Below, piece after piece: positions 5,200-5,804 of a DNA stretch of 5,804 bases. This DNA is from Bifidobacteriaceae bacterium (lineage in GTDB: Bacteria; Actinomycetota; Actinomycetes; Actinomycetales; WQXJ01): the NCBI GenBank assembly GCA_031278675.1, contig JAITJY010000350.1, forward strand, positions 1-5,804, written 5' to 3'. The notes beneath the pieces are model-generated. The model had not been told where the DNA came from. It ran no database searches and saw nothing but the letters and a program-made list of their open reading frames with translations. The translations under genes and the position numbers were made by a program. The first letter of the stretch is position 1. Each line of letters starts with the position of its first letter.

Positions 5200-5804
5200 A
5201 TGAGAGCAGTCACCATGTACGGCCCGCGCGATGTGCGGGTCGAGGACCGGGCCGAGCCGGTTATCGAACACCCCACGGACGCCATCGTGAAGGTCGTGGC
5301 GGCGTGCGTCTGCGGCTCTGACCTGTGGCCGTATCGGGGGATCGCGGATTACGGCCCCCAAGCGCGCATGGGCCACGAGTACGTCGGCGTCGTGGAACAA
5401 GTCGGCGACGCGGTGGCGGCCGTCAGGCCGGGCGACTTCGTGGTCGGCTCGTTTCTCGCCTCGGACAACACTTGCGAGATCTGCCGGGCGGGTTACCAGT
5501 CGCGTTGCGTCCAAGGCCAGGGGGTCAACGCCGCCCAAGCCGAGTACCTGCGGGTGCCGTTGGCGGACGGCACGCTCGTGGCGACACCTTCGATGCCCGA
5601 TGCCGTGTTGTTGCCGTCGTTGTTGACGGCCTCGGATGTGCTCGGCACGGGTTGGTTCGCGGCGGTGGCGGCCGCGGCGGGGCCGGGCAAGACGGTCGCG
5701 GTGGTCGGCGACGGCGCCGTCGGGCTGCTGGGCGTCTTGGCCGCCAAACAACTTGGCGCGGAGCGGGTCATCGCGATGAGCCGCCACCCGGAGCGGCAGG
5801 CGCT
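5200..5804 (+). CDS. Zinc-dependent alcohol dehydrogenase (partial, runs off right edge)
   Basis: The first 201 residues of a medium-chain dehydrogenase are visible, with no stop. The N-terminal GroES-like domain carries CVCGSDLWPYRG (36-47, catalytic zinc ligand C38), GHEYVGVVEQVG (58-69, ligand H59 and E60) and RPGDFVV (76-82). The structural zinc loop DNTCEICRAGYQSRC (89-103) has three Cys (92, 95, 103), with Asp89 in place of the usual first Cys; this swap is common in the actinobacterial subgroup. SDVLGTG (145-151) leads to the Rossmann domain, with VVGDGAVG (168-175). The second strand ends VIAMSRH (190-196): Ser-Arg instead of Asp suggests preference for NADP(H). The role would be oxidation of alcohols or reduction of aldehydes in the cytosol; the substrate cannot be told. 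The neighbouring MerR regulator points to aldehyde or carbonyl detoxification. ATG 5200 has a strong ribosome site. Confidence 0.87.
   Translation, partial: MRAVTMYGPRDVRVEDRAEPVIEHPTDAIVKVVAACVCGSDLWPYRGIADYGPQARMGHEYVGVVEQVGDAVAAVRPGDFVVGSFLASDNTCEICRAGYQSRCVQGQGVNAAQAEYLRVPLADGTLVATPSMPDAVLLPSLLTASDVLGTGWFAAVAAAAGPGKTVAVVGDGAVGLLGVLAAKQLGAERVIAMSRHPERQA

Noticed and set aside
5035..5787. Minus-strand open frame of 250 codons
   Set aside because: It is antisense to the end of merR and to the dehydrogenase, both with strong motifs. The translation is low-complexity (His, Arg, Asp) and matches nothing I know.
1..5804. tRNA, rRNA, CRISPR array, riboswitch or replication origin
   Set aside because: I looked on both strands and saw no cloverleaf, spaced direct-repeat array or recognisable riboswitch core.

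Overview
The window comes from a GC-rich bacterium and looks actinobacterial. Codons strongly prefer G or C in the third position. Several genes appear to start without a Shine-Dalgarno, with a TANNNT -10 box one helical turn before the ATG. The families present (a VapBC50-like toxin-antitoxin pair, a GDRAN-type small protein, a DUF2786 protein, a MerR plus zinc alcohol dehydrogenase pair) are common in Actinomycetota. I cannot name genus or species.

Layout. 1-251 is the 3' end of an IS1634/IS4-type transposase gene, followed by a CA-rich tail (252-338) that probably holds the right end of the insertion sequence. Directly against it, on the minus strand, is a small GDRAN-family gene of unknown function (339-761), a type often seen on phages and other mobile DNA. 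A 234-bp divergent intergenic region (762-995) with several dyads separates it from a plus-strand pair: an excisionase-type helix-turn-helix antitoxin (996-1499) and a PIN-domain RNase toxin (1505-2092), resembling VapB50/VapC50. After about 200 bp with no convincing gene comes a DUF2786-domain protein (2295-3086). The left 3.1 kb therefore reads as accessory or mobile DNA.

3087-3278 separates convergent genes and holds a long near-perfect hairpin (3176-3207). The minus-strand gene 3279-4478 encodes a membrane-embedded site-2-protease-like M50 metallopeptidase with a helical C-terminal tail. It is divergent from a MerR-family regulator (4673-5149) that has an AdhR-like arrangement with one conserved cysteine. 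Upstream of merR is an 18-bp inverted repeat between a candidate -35 and -10 with 19-bp spacing, the textbook MerR-type operator. A zinc-dependent alcohol dehydrogenase follows 50 bp downstream with a strong ribosome binding site and runs off the right edge (5200-5804).

How the genes work together. Two pairs are clear. The antitoxin and PIN toxin form a self-regulated toxin-antitoxin operon. MerR and the dehydrogenase form a probable carbonyl/aldehyde-stress module in which the regulator senses an electrophile and controls its own operon. The GDRAN, DUF2786 and M50 genes have no assigned partner here. I did not find a convincing new multi-gene system. The most informative items are the MerR operator/cysteine/dehydrogenase module, the insertion sequence ending at the GDRAN stop codon, and the orphan M50 protease.
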